This document shows positions 10,128 through 17,281 of a DNA stretch of 64,000 nucleotides, piece after piece. The notes under the pieces are model-generated. The model searched no databases, had not been told where the DNA came from, and worked only from the letters and a program-made list of their open reading frames with translations. This DNA comes from Breoghania sp. (GTDB lineage: Bacteria; Pseudomonadota; Alphaproteobacteria; Rhizobiales; Stappiaceae), in NCBI RefSeq assembly GCF_963674635.1, contig NZ_OY771475.1, positions 4,323,001-4,387,000 of the forward strand, given 5' to 3'. The translations under genes were made by a program, and so were the position numbers. The number at the start of each line of letters is the position of its first letter. The first letter of the stretch is position 1.

Positions 10128-11539
10128 TGCTGCTTGGGCTCAATTTGCGTTTGCGTATCTTTCTGTTGTTTGCAGGCGTAGCCGCCGCCTGTGTGGGACT
10201 AGTCGCGGCATCGCTCTATCTGGGCTATTTCAGGGCCGGCGAAGCCGATAGGGGCGCGGGGTTTCTCTTCGCCGGCGTCCTGTCGGGCTTCGGTATTCTT
10301 GCGGTCACCGCAGGGGTCTGGCTGTTGTTTGACGAAAACGTCGCCAAGCCCATCGAGCGCATGGCAGCCGCGCTGCGGGTGCGTGCGCACACCGATGCCG
10401 ATGTCAGCCTGGACACGCATCAGGCGCGTTATCTTGGCGACCTGTCTCCGGCAATTGAAGCCGTAGCCGGGCAGCTGTCCAAGGTGTCGGCCGAAGCCGA
10501 GGACGTTCTGGCGATGAAGATCGCCAACCTGATGGCGGAAAGGGAGCACCTGGCCCTTCTTCTGACCGAGATTCCGGTGGCCATCGTGCTGGTGAGCCCG
10601 GCTCATCGGATCGTGCTCTACGATGGGCAGGCTGCGGATGTTCTGGGGCAGGTGCGCGTTCCAAGACTGAACGCGTCCATCTTTGAGTATTTCAATGAGG
10701 CGGAACTCAGGGCTGCCTGTCAGGAACTTTCAGAAAAGCGCACCGAGGCGATCGTCAAGGTTCGTTGTGCCCGGGGAGATCTGACTTTCGAACTCCGCTT
10801 GAAGCGCCTCAGCAAGGCGTCCGGATACATGATCCTGATCGAGGCGGCTCAAGCGCGCATTTCGCCGGAATCCGCACGCCCGCTGATCTACGATTTCGAC
10901 CTCAGCGAACACGAGGGAGAGCACGAGATCGAGACAAGGCCGATCGAGGACCTGACCTTCGTCGTCTTTGATACGGAGACCACGGGATTGACGCCGCATA
11001 AGGACGAACTGGTCCAGATCGGTGCCGTTCGTGTGGTCAAGGGGAAGGTCATTGAAGGCGAATATCTCGACATGTACATCAATCCGGGCCGCAGCATTCC
11101 GCCGGCCTCGACCAGGGTCCACGGCATCACCGACGATATGGTTGCAGATGCGCCGGATGCGGCTGCGGCCGTGTGCAGATTTCACGAATTTGCAGGCGAC
11201 GCGGTGATCGTCGCCCATAATGCCCCCTTCGACATGGCGTTTTTGAACCGGCACGGCAAGTCGCTCGGCCTGGATTGGGATCATCCGATCCTCGACACGG
11301 TACTCCTGTCCGCCGTTGTGTTCGGAGATGGCGAAAAGCACACGCTGGATGCTCTTTGTGAGCGGCTCGGCATAACGGTGCCTGAAGAAAGAAGGCACAC
11401 GGCTCTGGGCGATGCGCAGGTCACCGCCGAGGCGCTTTGCAGGATGCTGCCAATCCTGTCGTCACGGGGATATCGCACGTTTTCGCAGGTCATAGAGCAG
11501 ACCAGGCGACACGGCAGGCTGCTTAAAGATCTGAACTGA
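10124..11539 (+). CDS. Membrane-anchored DnaQ-like 3'-5' exonuclease
   Basis: 471 aa. Two transmembrane helices lie at about 7-30 and 45-68, followed by a HAMP-like stretch ('KPIERMAAALRVR') and a PAS-like region (about 140-215, 'EIPVAIVLVSPAHRIVLYDG'). The C-terminus is a DEDDh exonuclease with ExoI DTETTGL (about 283-289), ExoII HNAPFD (about 363-368) and ExoIII HTALGDA (about 425-431), so all catalytic acids appear intact. The arrangement looks like a receptor with an exonuclease output. It is not the replicative epsilon subunit, which lacks the membrane part. Translation is coupled to the upstream gene by a 4-nt overlap. Confidence 0.88.
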   Translation: MMLLGLNLRLRIFLLFAGVAAACVGLVAASLYLGYFRAGEADRGAGFLFAGVLSGFGILAVTAGVWLLFDENVAKPIERMAAALRVRAHTDADVSLDTHQARYLGDLSPAIEAVAGQLSKVSAEAEDVLAMKIANLMAEREHLALLLTEIPVAIVLVSPAHRIVLYDGQAADVLGQVRVPRLNASIFEYFNEAELRAACQELSEKRTEAIVKVRCARGDLTFELRLKRLSKASGYMILIEAAQARISPESARPLIYDFDLSEHEGEHEIETRPIEDLTFVVFDTETTGLTPHKDELVQIGAVRVVKGKVIEGEYLDMYINPGRSIPPASTRVHGITDDMVADAPDAAAAVCRFHEFAGDAVIVAHNAPFDMAFLNRHGKSLGLDWDHPILDTVLLSAVVFGDGEKHTLDALCERLGITVPEERRHTALGDAQVTAEALCRMLPILSSRGYRTFSQVIEQTRRHGRLLKDLN

Positions 11540-11978
11540 GAATTCCGAAGACAGTCATCTTGCGAAAAGCGGCAACGGAACCCGGCTTTTGCGAGGCGGA
11601 TATCCAAACCCATGATCGGGCCTCGGCTTTCCCTTTCTGAAATCCGATCCCGTTCCGAAATCATGGACTTCGTTCCAGTCGACCCCGATGTGCCCCAGGG
11701 GCCCGGGTATGTCCTGCGTGGTCGCGGGTTGTATCGTCCCGCCCTTTTCCCAGGCGCCAATGTTGCAGTTCAGGCTCGCCTGGTCACTTGCGTAGGCAGC
11801 TGACGTTGCCCCCCAGGCTTGGACCGCCGGATGATGGAAATTTCCGGCTTTCATCACGATGACGGGCTGGCTGCACCACTGGGAAACTGCATGGCAGTTG
11901 GAGGCTAATGGTGCGCGATAGTCGTCGCACGTAGCGCACCACGTTCGAATGCAGGTCTGTCTCTTTGGGGAAAGAAGT
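11540..11978. other. Region with a doubtful minus-strand reading frame
   Basis: Between the exonuclease and the tRNA-like repeat there is only a minus-strand frame (11555 to about 11880). It reads through 'ATSAAYASDQASLNCNIGAWEKGG', which resembles a signal peptidase site followed by a small secreted protein, but the hydrophobic core expected before it is absent. It could be a decayed exported protein or chance coding. I do not call it a gene. Confidence 0.35.
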
Positions 11979-12023
11979 TGGTAGCGAAGGAAGGATGCGA
12001 ACCCCCGGCACACGGATTATGAT
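11979..12023 (-). repeat. Degenerate copy of the tRNA-Met 3' half (att-like site)
   Basis: These 45 nt match the 3' part of the tRNA-Met gene at 14543-14587 at 38 of 45 positions, in the same orientation, including CCA, the T-arm and the anticodon region. Integration into a tRNA 3' end leaves such a copy at the far end of the inserted element. The mismatches suggest an old event. Confidence 0.7.
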
Positions 12024-12214
12024 AAAGCCTTAAATATCAATAATTTAGACGCAGTCCGACCCGCGTTGCTTCACAGATCGATTGAACGTGTTCAGAAAAG
12101 GGTCGCCAAACTTTTGCAAGGACTTTCAAAGCGGCGCATTCAAGCCCACCGGCAAATGCCCCCCATTGCAACCCAATTGCCGACGACCACATGGCGTGAT
12201 TATGCAAGCCGAAA
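12024..12214. other. Non-coding edge of the tRNA-Met island
   Basis: A/T-rich stretch between the att-like repeat and the first island gene. No gene or clear terminator was seen. Confidence 0.4.
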
Positions 12215-12496
12215 TCATTTCTCCGGGCGGCGCAAAATCCCCGCGTCAACTGCCGCCTTTTCTAGATCATCCCCTAGTTGAATAACTCTATCAATTGCGT
12301 CCTCATGCAAAATCCATAGCTCTTTGTCTGCTGCCCGATTTCCTACTCCGTACCTAGTCCAATTTTCGGCACGCTTGGCCATCTCATCAGAAATCCTCTG
12401 TAGGCGCTTCGCTGCAGTATCACTTTTGCGCCATAGGTCATCAAGCTTAGGGCTATTGAATATGCTAGTCTCTTCATCTTCACGCTTCATCGGCAC
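12215..12496 (-). CDS. Island protein of unknown function (93 aa)
   Basis: Small, charged, probably all-helical protein ('WRKSDTAAKRLQRISDEMAKRAENW', 'AIDRVIQLGDDLEKAAVDAG'). It overlaps the end of the upstream 203-aa gene by 17 nt. GGAGG lies before GTG at 12496, with an ATG two codons later as alternative start. It is the last gene of the three-gene island operon. No family recognised. Confidence 0.65.
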   Translation of the reverse strand: MPMKREDEETSIFNSPKLDDLWRKSDTAAKRLQRISDEMAKRAENWTRYGVGNRAADKELWILHEDAIDRVIQLGDDLEKAAVDAGILRRPEK

Positions 12497-13091
12497 GGCG
12501 GCCTCCCTTGTCTTGCGCTACATTCAGCACCAAGTCGTGCAATTCCGCGATCTGGGCGTTCAGCTTGACGATTGTTTCTTTGGCCTCAACAGCTCTCATT
12601 ACAACTTCTTGTGGCAATATTTTTTGCCCTCGCCCAAGGCTTACTATAAGCGCTAGCGAGCGCCGCAAGCCCTCCTTGCCAAACTTGCCGTAGATAATTT
12701 CATCGAGCTTTTCAGCAGCCACCATACCGCATGTCTCACGAAGCGCCTGACGATATACACTAAGTTCCCTCATACTCCGTTCAACGCTATCTGCTGTAAC
12801 ACTAAGCCCAGCGTCGATACCTTCAATGTCCGCGGAAGTTCCGTTGCCTTCTGCTATTCGATCAAGAAACTGACGCGCACCCTTAGGTGAAAATGCGAGT
12901 GCATCTAAATTTCTGGCCGCGCTCCTAGATCGGTGAGAACGTAGCTCGCCAGAAACGACTTTGTGGCCATCTTGTACCAATGCTGCCAACTCACGAAGGC
13001 AAGCAACCAACTCGCGCAAGCCTTTGGCAAAATCTGTCACGGAACCGGGAATTGCAAGGAATGCACCACCTTCTCCATCGGACTTGCTCAT
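12480..13091 (-). CDS. Island protein of unknown function (203 aa)
   Basis: Mostly helical, soluble protein with no signal peptide. The C-terminal part (about 165-195, 'AVEAKETIVKLNAQIAELHDLVLNV') looks like a coiled coil. GAGAGGGG precedes the ATG at 13091. It starts about 30 nt after the 383-aa gene stops and overlaps the 93-aa gene, so the three are co-transcribed. No known family recognised. Confidence 0.7.
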   Translation of the reverse strand: MSKSDGEGGAFLAIPGSVTDFAKGLRELVACLRELAALVQDGHKVVSGELRSHRSRSAARNLDALAFSPKGARQFLDRIAEGNGTSADIEGIDAGLSVTADSVERSMRELSVYRQALRETCGMVAAEKLDEIIYGKFGKEGLRRSLALIVSLGRGQKILPQEVVMRAVEAKETIVKLNAQIAELHDLVLNVAQDKGGRRADEA

Positions 13092-13120
13092 TTGCCCCTC
13101 TCTCGTGATTTGGAAGTTGT

Positions 13121-14272
13121 TTAGTGTACTTCGCGATCAAATCTCTGAAGAAAAAAATTCGCGGTTAAAAGCACTATATGTAGCCTAAATGTACTGTCTT
13201 CTTCACCGGATAGGCCGGGATGAGACCCCTGCGGATGCAAGCGCGCCATAAGGCCGTTGATGAACCCCACTCCATTGTCACCCCATTCGTTGAGGGCGCG
13301 ATCAAGTAATGGCGGGGACAAATTGGCTAAGTGGCTACGGCGCTCTTGGCCGGGCTTCTTGCTCGCAGCAGCACCGTCGCTTTTGACCGCGAGTTCATCA
13401 AACAAACTTTCCATGAAGGAACGGATCTGACTGTTGGCCGCCGCCCAATTGCCAGCGGCATGGTTTTTTAGCGCCTGATCGAGGTGTCCCTTCGCGACGA
13501 CCAGCCCGTGCTTGTCTAAGAGCCTCACCAAGTCCGCCTCGATTGCCGGCAAACCAACATCAGATGGCAATTCTCGTCGTAGCTCCCCGTCGGAAATAAC
13601 GAAGCCATCTTGACCCAATGCATGCCTCAAACGGTCAAATTCTGGTCGCGAATGTGGCACGGAGAACCAAGGATATTCCAGCTCCAGTGCAGGTAAAAGC
13701 CGAATAGCTCGTTCGACCAACTCATTTTCAATTATATTCCCGTCAACCTGACTAAGAGGATTTCGATCTATGAACTTCTTAAGCTCCACCATACGAATTT
13801 TTGCACTACCGCATTCAGGGAGATGTTGATATATTTCCGACCCAAAATCTATAAACAGCGAGCTTATTTCTGCTTTCGTCAGTTTAATTTCCAGAACATC
13901 AATTGCGGAAATTACAGTTCTTCGAGAAAACAAAGAACGTTTTGCCTCGGGCATGGGGCCAAAATATCTCTCCACAAGTGAGTTCGCGTTCACTTCGAGA
14001 AAACGACGAGCCTGAATATCGGTAAGCGGAACAAACTCAGTGACAACCCCGTCGTGGTCGGCAACCACCTCAAAAAAGACTCCGGAAGATGTGCGATAGA
14101 GCCGCCACCAAGCATCCGACAATTCATGCCTGTGGCTACCAGTTGCGATATTTTCCGCCGTCTCGGTGTCGTAGACGACACCTCCAATAATTTTTTTCAA
14201 AGCCAATCCAATCGAAACCACCCCAAACCATACCCTAACACGCGGATTTTTCGATCTTAATTTCTGCGTCAT
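13121..14272 (-). CDS. Island protein of unknown function, possible defence-type (383 aa)
   Basis: First gene of the island operon. An N-terminal module (about 25-65) has 'GGVVYDTETAENIA' and 'WWRLYRTSSGVFFEV', a pattern I associate with small phage and plasmid proteins. The C-terminus has 'FMESLFDELA', a charged linker, 'FINGLMARLH', then 'GSHPGLS' and 'STFRLHIVLLTA'. This last block resembles helical C-terminal domains of abortive-infection-type proteins (Abi_C/HEPN-like), but the catalytic RxxxxH is not evident, so the link is weak. I chose ATG 14272. It shares the palindrome CATG with the start of the divergent integrase stump. A longer form to 14383 would overlap the integrase fully. Confidence 0.7.
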   Translation of the reverse strand: MTQKLRSKNPRVRVWFGVVSIGLALKKIIGGVVYDTETAENIATGSHRHELSDAWWRLYRTSSGVFFEVVADHDGVVTEFVPLTDIQARRFLEVNANSLVERYFGPMPEAKRSLFSRRTVISAIDVLEIKLTKAEISSLFIDFGSEIYQHLPECGSAKIRMVELKKFIDRNPLSQVDGNIIENELVERAIRLLPALELEYPWFSVPHSRPEFDRLRHALGQDGFVISDGELRRELPSDVGLPAIEADLVRLLDKHGLVVAKGHLDQALKNHAAGNWAAANSQIRSFMESLFDELAVKSDGAAASKKPGQERRSHLANLSPPLLDRALNEWGDNGVGFINGLMARLHPQGSHPGLSGEEDSTFRLHIVLLTANFFLQRFDREVH

Positions 14273-14564
14273 GAAACGACGCCTGACACCCAAGACCATC
14301 GATGCGCTGCCGCCTGCCGTCAACAAGCGGTATGAGGTGCTCGACCAATTGCTGCCCGGCTTGCACCTGCGTGTGTCGGGCACAGGCGGGAAGGTGTTCT
14401 ACATCTCCACGCGCGTCAACGGGCGTATGAAGCGGAACAGGTTCGGAGCATGGCTCGTTTGGACTCTGCACGAGGCGCGGAGAGCATCGCAAATCGCATT
14501 CGCGCGATGGGGCAATTCATTATGCAGAGTAAGGAAGAAATTTGGTAGCGGAGGAGGGACTTGA
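14271..14564 (+). pseudogene. Truncated P4-type tyrosine integrase (N-terminal arm-binding domain only)
   Basis: The first 60-85 residues match the integrase N-terminal domain DUF4102 ('LTPKTIDALP', 'LPGLHLRVSGTGGKVFYI', 'RVNGRMKRNRFG', 'LHEARRAS'). Intact integrases of this type run to about 400 aa. Here the frame ends inside the tRNA-Met 3' end, so the core-binding and catalytic domains (R-H-R-Y) are missing. It is adjacent to tRNA-Met, the expected position for an island integrase. Confidence 0.8.
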
Positions 14565-14619
14565 ACCCCCGACACGCGGATTATGATTCCGCTGCTCTAA
14601 CCAGCTGAGCTACTCCGCC
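14543..14619 (-). tRNA. tRNA-Met (anticodon CAU)
   Basis: 77 nt with an encoded CCA end. Acceptor GGCGGAG pairs with CTCCGCT (one G-T pair), the D-arm is GCTC AGCTGGTTA GAGC, the anticodon stem GCGGA/TCCGC encloses the loop ATCATAA (anticodon CAT), and the T-arm contains GGTTCAAGTCC. The T-arm and acceptor look regular for an elongator-type tRNA. An Ile2 (lysidine-modified) identity cannot be excluded by eye. It is the integration site of the adjacent island. Confidence 0.93.
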
Positions 14620-14990
14620 ATCCAGCGCCGCTGTGCCTTCGAAAAGAAGAGGTGGGCGCGTCGTGGCCGCCGGGTGAACCGACGGTGTGGTGCATATACG
14701 GGAGCCACGCTTTGCCTGTCAAGCGTCGGGTTGAATTGAAAGCAAGTTGTTCACGACATGCCCGCCGGGACCGCGCGGTCATGCCTCAATGCTTATATGA
14801 GCAGGCCCGTGAAAACCGCCCTTGCGAGGCAGAGAGCCTGCGGCAATTGCGTTTCCGCGCGGAAGGAAACGAGCGGCGGAAACCGGCGAGAGGCGACATT
14901 CCCGCAGCTTTTTTGGGGGGGCACTGCATGGAGGCGGGAAGGGGAGGGGGCGTCAGGGCCGGTCCCGCCCGGCTCCGGATGTGTGCCGCC
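14620..14990. other. Intergenic region downstream of the methyltransferase gene
   Basis: About 370 bp with no convincing gene. A T6G7 run sits near 14912. No clear terminator was resolved. Confidence 0.5.
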
Positions 14991-15695
14991 TCAAAGCTCG
15001 GGCTTCTTGAAGGTCATCATCGTGAAGAGACCGAAGGGCGGGATGCTGCTGTCTTCTTCCAGCACCAGATTGGTGTGGCCAAGGACGCGTTCCTTCGCGA
15101 AGACGGGGTTCCAGCCCACCTTGTCCGCATAACGCGCCAGCCAGGTCTCGGCGCGGGCGCGCAGGCCCTCTTCGGCGGAAAAGTGGTTTACCAGGATCAC
15201 GTGGCCGCCCGGCCGGGTGACACGCTCCAGTTCCTTCATCACCTTGACCGGATCCGGCACGACGGTGATCACGTACATGGCGATGGCCACGTCGAAGGAG
15301 GCGTCGGGAAAGGCGAGATTGCCCGCATCCATCGCCAGAAGGCCGTCGACATTTTCCAGCCCCCCGCCACGCACACGGCTTTCCGCCTTGGCGAGCATGG
15401 CTTCCGACAGGTCGATGCCGGTGACCTTCAGGTGTTTGCCGTAATGCGGCAGGGCCATGCCTGTTCCAACGCCGGCTTCCAGAACCGAGCCGGTAAACTC
15501 GTTGACGCGCTTCACGCCTGCGCGGCGGCCCCAGTAAAGCGGTGCACGGAACACCATGTCGTAGATGGGGGCCCAGCGCGCATAGGCGGCGCGGATGGCG
15601 GCGTCATCGAGCCCGCCATTGCGGTCGTCGATGGTGTGCTTCAGGCGCTGGCCCAATTTGCGGAGCCTGTCGGGCAGTGTCTCGCTTCTCATCAT
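14991..15695 (-). CDS. Class I SAM methyltransferase, PmtA-like (phosphatidylethanolamine N-methyltransferase candidate)
   Basis: 234 aa. SAM-binding motif I is 'VLEAGVGTG' (about 72-80), motif II includes 'VTGIDLS', and 'AYARWAPIYDMVF' near the N-terminus is typical of Rhodobacter-type PmtA. That enzyme methylates phosphatidylethanolamine three times to give phosphatidylcholine at the membrane. UbiE/menaquinone-type or other small-molecule methyltransferases share the fold, so the specific role is an inference. It overlaps mnmA by 4 nt (ATGA) and is co-transcribed with it. Confidence 0.8.
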   Translation of the reverse strand: MMRSETLPDRLRKLGQRLKHTIDDRNGGLDDAAIRAAYARWAPIYDMVFRAPLYWGRRAGVKRVNEFTGSVLEAGVGTGMALPHYGKHLKVTGIDLSEAMLAKAESRVRGGGLENVDGLLAMDAGNLAFPDASFDVAIAMYVITVVPDPVKVMKELERVTRPGGHVILVNHFSAEEGLRARAETWLARYADKVGWNPVFAKERVLGHTNLVLEEDSSIPPFGLFTMMTFKKPEL

Positions 15696-16885
15696 CCGTG
15701 CGCTGTCACCTCCGGTTCCTCGGTTAAGGCGGCAAGAGCTTCTTCCGCCTCGCGGGCGCGCTCTGTCCGGTCGATCCAGCCGCCGCCGAACACCCGCGCC
15801 GCATCGCCGTCGCTGTCATAAAAGACGCAGGCCTGACCCGGCGCGATGCCATGTTCGCCGCCATCGAGCTCAACCACGATATCGTCGCCTTCGCGCAGCA
15901 GGCGGGCCTCGCGCGGCGGGCGCGTGGAGCGCACCTTGGCGAAGATCTCGATGCCTTCCGCGGGCAGGGTCTCAAGCGGCGTGTCGCCCAGCCAGTTGAC
16001 GTCGCGCAGGTGAATGCGGTGGGTCATCAGCGCCTCGCGCGGACCGACAATCACGCGGCTGCGTTCGGCATCGAGGTGGACCACATAGAGAGGCTCGCCC
16101 GCGGCAACGCCGATGCCGCGGCGCTGGCCGATCGTGTAGTTGATGATGCCATCGTGATGCCCGAGCACACGCCCGTCCACGTGAACGATCTCGCCCTTTT
16201 CCGCAGCCCCCGGCTTCAGCTTGTTGATGAGATCGGTATAGCGGCCTTGCGGGACGAAGCAGATGTCCTGGCTGTCATGCTTGTCGGCGATCTCAAGCCC
16301 CAGTTCGCGGGCAAGGTCGCGGGTTTCCGGCTTCGTCATGCCGCCCAGCGGAAAGCGCAGAAAATCGAGCTGCTCCGGGGTGGTTGCGAAGAGGAAATAG
16401 CTCTGGTCGCGCTCCAGGTCGACCGGACGGAACATGGCGCGGCGGCCATCGAAGAGGCGCGTGCGCACGTAGTGGCCGGTCGCCAGAACGTCGGCATTCA
16501 GTTCGCGGGCGGTGTCCAGCAGGTCGTGGAACTTGACCGTCTGGTTGCAGGCCACGCAAGGGATCGGGGTTTCGCCCGCGATATAGCTGGCGGCGAAGGG
16601 ATCGATCACGGCCTCGCGAAAGCGCTGCTCGTAATCGAGCACGTAATGGGGGATTCCGATGGTCTCGGCGACGCGGCGGGCATCGTGAATGTCCTGACCG
16701 GCGCAGCACGCCCCCTTGCGGTGGATCGCTTCGCCGTGGTCGTAAAGCTGCAGCGTTACGCCGACGACGTCATATCCCTGTCGCTTGAGGAGGCCGGCAA
16801 CGACCGAACTGTCGACGCCGCCGGACATTGCAACGACGACGCGCGTATCTTCTGGCCGGCCGGGAAGATCCAGGCTGTTCAGCAT
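15692..16885 (-). CDS. mnmA: tRNA-specific 2-thiouridylase MnmA
   Basis: 397 aa. It transfers sulfur to U34 of tRNAs for Lys, Glu and Gln, using ATP to adenylate the base. The PP-loop is 'AMSGGVDSS' near residue 20. The catalytic cysteine is in 'IPCVACN' and the second in 'DSQDICFVPQG', both present. Length matches the family. I prefer ATG 16885 ('MLNSLDLPG', GGAG 9 nt upstream) over ATG 16900. The downstream methyltransferase is coupled by a 4-nt overlap. Confidence 0.95.
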   Translation of the reverse strand: MLNSLDLPGRPEDTRVVVAMSGGVDSSVVAGLLKRQGYDVVGVTLQLYDHGEAIHRKGACCAGQDIHDARRVAETIGIPHYVLDYEQRFREAVIDPFAASYIAGETPIPCVACNQTVKFHDLLDTARELNADVLATGHYVRTRLFDGRRAMFRPVDLERDQSYFLFATTPEQLDFLRFPLGGMTKPETRDLARELGLEIADKHDSQDICFVPQGRYTDLINKLKPGAAEKGEIVHVDGRVLGHHDGIINYTIGQRRGIGVAAGEPLYVVHLDAERSRVIVGPREALMTHRIHLRDVNWLGDTPLETLPAEGIEIFAKVRSTRPPREARLLREGDDIVVELDGGEHGIAPGQACVFYDSDGDAARVFGGGWIDRTERAREAEEALAALTEEPEVTAHG

Positions 16886-17204
16886 CCGTGGCCACTCCAT
16901 GGGTTTTCGGCCGGTTAACGAAAGCCGCCTCTTGGCGGCGCGACGCAGCTGGCGATCTGTGCTGGCGCTCGTCTGATCGTTCCAGGCGCGAGTGTGCGCA
17001 TATGCCGTCTATTTAGGAAAAGTCGGGGTTTTCTCAATAGGGGCGGCTTGTTTGGGCGCACTATACTCAAAGTCAGCCGCCGCGCCAATTGGGTCCTGAG
17101 GTACCCGGCAAGCTTTGCCTGCTTGGGAAAAGTTTGCCCCTCCACGGCTTGAATTTTCCGCTTCATCCCGCATCAAATCCGCAGAAAACGGCCAATTTTC
17201 GGTT

Positions 17205-17220
17205 TGGCCCCTGGCTTGCT
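17205..17220 (+). promoter_or_regulatory. Candidate sigma-54 promoter of fliK
   Basis: TGGCCCCTGGCTTGCT has GG (17206-17207) and GC (17218-17219) separated by exactly 10 nt, the -24/-12 spacing of sigma-54 promoters. Transcription would start near 17231, about 50 nt before fliK. The enhancer-binding protein FlbD is encoded in the same cluster. Confidence 0.55.
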
Positions 17221-17281
17221 TGAAGGGGGGAGGTCATTCCGTTCGTGCCAGCTGCGACCGGAGATGGAGTGTGAGGTTGCC

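Larger units (their letters stand above)
11979..14619. mobile_element. Remnant genomic island at tRNA-Met(CAU)
   Basis: The segment is bounded by the intact tRNA-Met gene (14543-14619) and a decayed copy of its 3' half (11979-12023). Directly next to the tRNA 3' end is the N-terminal stump of a P4-type tyrosine integrase (14271-14564). Between them is a three-gene minus-strand operon of unknown function. The interior is visibly richer in A/T than flanking mnmA and flagellar genes. With only an integrase stump left, the island is probably immobile. Confidence 0.65.

Noticed and set aside
14652..15821. 389-aa plus-strand frame downstream of tRNA-Met
   Set aside because: It overlaps the PmtA-like methyltransferase in antisense and has no domain of its own.
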